From positions 1 to 64,000 of the forward strand of contig JAWUZG010000175.1 of NCBI GenBank assembly GCA_036785705.1: a DNA stretch of 64,000 nt, read 5' to 3'. The DNA is from Acanthornis magna. Taxonomy: Eukaryota > Chordata > Aves > Passeriformes > Acanthizidae. A program made the position numbers and the translations under genes. Under the pieces are notes generated by a model that did no database searches, was not told the origin of the DNA, and worked only from the letters and a program-made list of their open reading frames with translations. This document shows positions 63,011 to 64,000 of this stretch, in pieces; the first letter of the stretch is position 1; every line of letters starts with the position of its first letter.

Positions 63011-63099
63011 GAATTCCCAGGGATTCCCCCTTTCCCCCCGCACTCCCTCGGGCACTGTCGCGTCTCCCGGCCTGTGCCGCCGGGATCTGCCCGGCGACT

Positions 63100-63204
63100 G
63101 ATGACGTCCAAGAACACCAAGCTGTCATTGGCGGGCAGGAAATAACCGCGCCAATCGCGAGGCCGGAGGCGGCTCTGGGGGCGGGGCCGCAGCGGAGCAG
63201 TGCG
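63100..63204 (+). promoter_or_regulatory. Housekeeping-type promoter of a plus-strand gene
   Basis: A compact GC-rich promoter: a CRE-like tgatgacgtcc at about 63,099-63,109, an inverted CCAAT (attgg, 63,127-63,131), a direct CCAAT (63,151-63,155) and a GC box ggggcgggg-type at 63,177-63,188. A start codon follows at 63,205. No TATA box is seen. This arrangement is typical of genes for widely expressed, often mitochondrial, proteins and is oriented away from FBXO15. Confidence 0.6.
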
Positions 63205-63242
63205 ATGGCTCCAGCGCTGGGCTGGGGGCGCTCCTGGGGGCG
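63205..63242 (+). CDS. First coding exon of a plus-strand gene (TIMM21?)
   Basis: ATG in the context cagtgcgATGg, then MAPALGWGRSWG plus two bases, then the donor CG|GTGAGG. Reading on without splicing hits a stop at once (TGA inside the donor), which favours a spliced exon. In mammals the gene head-to-head with FBXO15 is TIMM21, a subunit of the TIM23 inner-membrane import complex with an N-terminal presequence. The Ala/Arg/Trp-rich, acid-free start is compatible with a mitochondrial presequence. Twelve residues cannot establish identity; I do not see the next exon before the window ends. Confidence 0.4.
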
Positions 63243-63289
63243 GTGAGGCGGGAGTGGCAGCCCCGGAACCGGCACCGTGAACCCCCTTA

Positions 63290-64000
63290 TCCTGCACAGG
63301 GACTTTTCTGCACGCCTCATCCTGCAAAGGGAACCCCCCCTTACTCCCAATTCCTGGACGTCAGCACGGCCCTGCACACGCTTGATCCCCTCTCCGATGT
63401 CTCTGAGTATCTGCACCCGCATTTCTTTGACCCTGGGACCTCCCTAAATCTCGATTTTTGGGAACCGAGAAGGCTTTGCACCCTTTTCCCCAGCAGTGAG
63501 ATCCTCCGTGTACCCCTTTTTCCACTCCGCAGCCACTTTCCTCGCCATTCCTGCTCTCCCAGGCCCCAAACCCTCCCTTTTCCTTGACCCTGGCACCTCC
63601 TGGACCCTCATTCCGCCTCTCCAGCTCCCAGACTCTCCTTTTCGTTTACCCTGGGACCTTCTGCACCCCAATTCCTGCCTTTCCCACACTCCCACTCCAT
63701 CTTCCCTCAACATTGGGGACCCCTTTAAACCTCTTCCTGGCTGTCCTGGCTTTCCCTACCCCATGACTCCTCTTTCCTCCACACTGGGGACCACTTGGAC
63801 CTCCCATCCCACTTCCGCTATTTCTTTGTCCTTGGGACTGCCCTGCACCCTCCTTCCTGTGCACTGGGACTCCCCTGCACCCCCAACCCCACTAGTGACA
63901 CCCCCTGCACCAACTTCTCCACACCGGGACCCCCTTGAGCCCCCTCAGATGGCACCGGGACCCCCCTGAAACCCCATTCCTGGCCACTGGGATTCCCTTG
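63290..64000. repeat. C-rich degenerate tandem repeat
   Basis: Recurring cactgggacc / ccctgcacccc / attcctg words at irregular intervals of roughly 40-60 bases, with C/T-rich spacers, continue to the window end. On the plus strand it follows the first exon of the 63.2 kb gene, so it lies in that gene's first intron. No acceptor or coding similarity is evident; open frames in it (for example 63,496-63,969) are Pro/Ser-rich repeat translation. Confidence 0.7.

Noticed and set aside
62483..63246. Long Gly/Trp-rich (plus) and Pro/Ser-rich (minus) frames
   Set aside because: Direct translation of the G-rich minisatellite.
1..64000. CRISPR arrays, prokaryotic operons, tRNA or rRNA genes
   Set aside because: None seen; intron-exon structure and repeats are vertebrate.

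Overview
The window is vertebrate nuclear DNA and almost certainly comes from a bird. It carries CR1 LINE tails ending in the avian octamer-type terminus, an avian ERV-type solo LTR, and an LTR whose R/U5 region resembles alpharetroviruses. Genes are sparse, with multi-exon structure and canonical GT-AG splice sites. None of the long open frames outside the listed exons looks like a gene; most are chance frames in AT-rich intergenic DNA, repeats or microsatellites.

Layout. (1) About 1-43,450 is gene-poor and AT-rich. I read it as part of the large NETO1-FBXO15 intergenic desert known from amniote synteny. It holds CR1 fragments (10.3-11.0, 11.2, 41.7-42.0 kb), a near full-length solo LTR (29.9-30.5 kb), simple repeats, possible ancient SINE remnants and several stretches that look like conserved regulatory DNA. 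(2) About 43,500-59,600 on the minus strand is FBXO15, an F-box protein gene. I can place eight coding exons by protein similarity and splice-phase agreement, running from a MATGGG start codon exon in a CpG island to an exon at 44.1-44.4 kb. A possible terminal exon with a poly(A) signal lies at 43.5-43.8 kb. Two LTRs sit inside the gene: an alpharetrovirus-like one in the intron between exons 4 and 5, and an ERV-type one whose edge lies only 33 bases from the splice acceptor of the last confidently matched exon. The exon phases disagree by one base at that same junction. (3) About 59,600-63,050 is a repeat-filled interval: a candidate LTR, a CR1 copy that keeps its 5' coding half (ORF1 and endonuclease) but lacks the reverse transcriptase half, and a G-rich minisatellite. 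(4) From about 63,100 a second GC-rich promoter with CCAAT and GC boxes drives a plus-strand gene. Only its first 12 codons and splice donor are visible before a C-rich degenerate repeat runs to the window end. Known mammalian synteny places TIMM21 head-to-head with FBXO15, so this is probably the TIMM21 start, but the residues seen do not prove it.

How it works together. FBXO15 is the substrate-receptor subunit of an SCF (SKP1-CUL1-F-box) ubiquitin ligase. In mammals it is a pluripotency-associated Oct4/Sox2 target and shares a short divergent promoter region with TIMM21, a TIM23-complex subunit. Here the two promoter regions lie about 3.8 kb apart, separated by transposable elements and a minisatellite.
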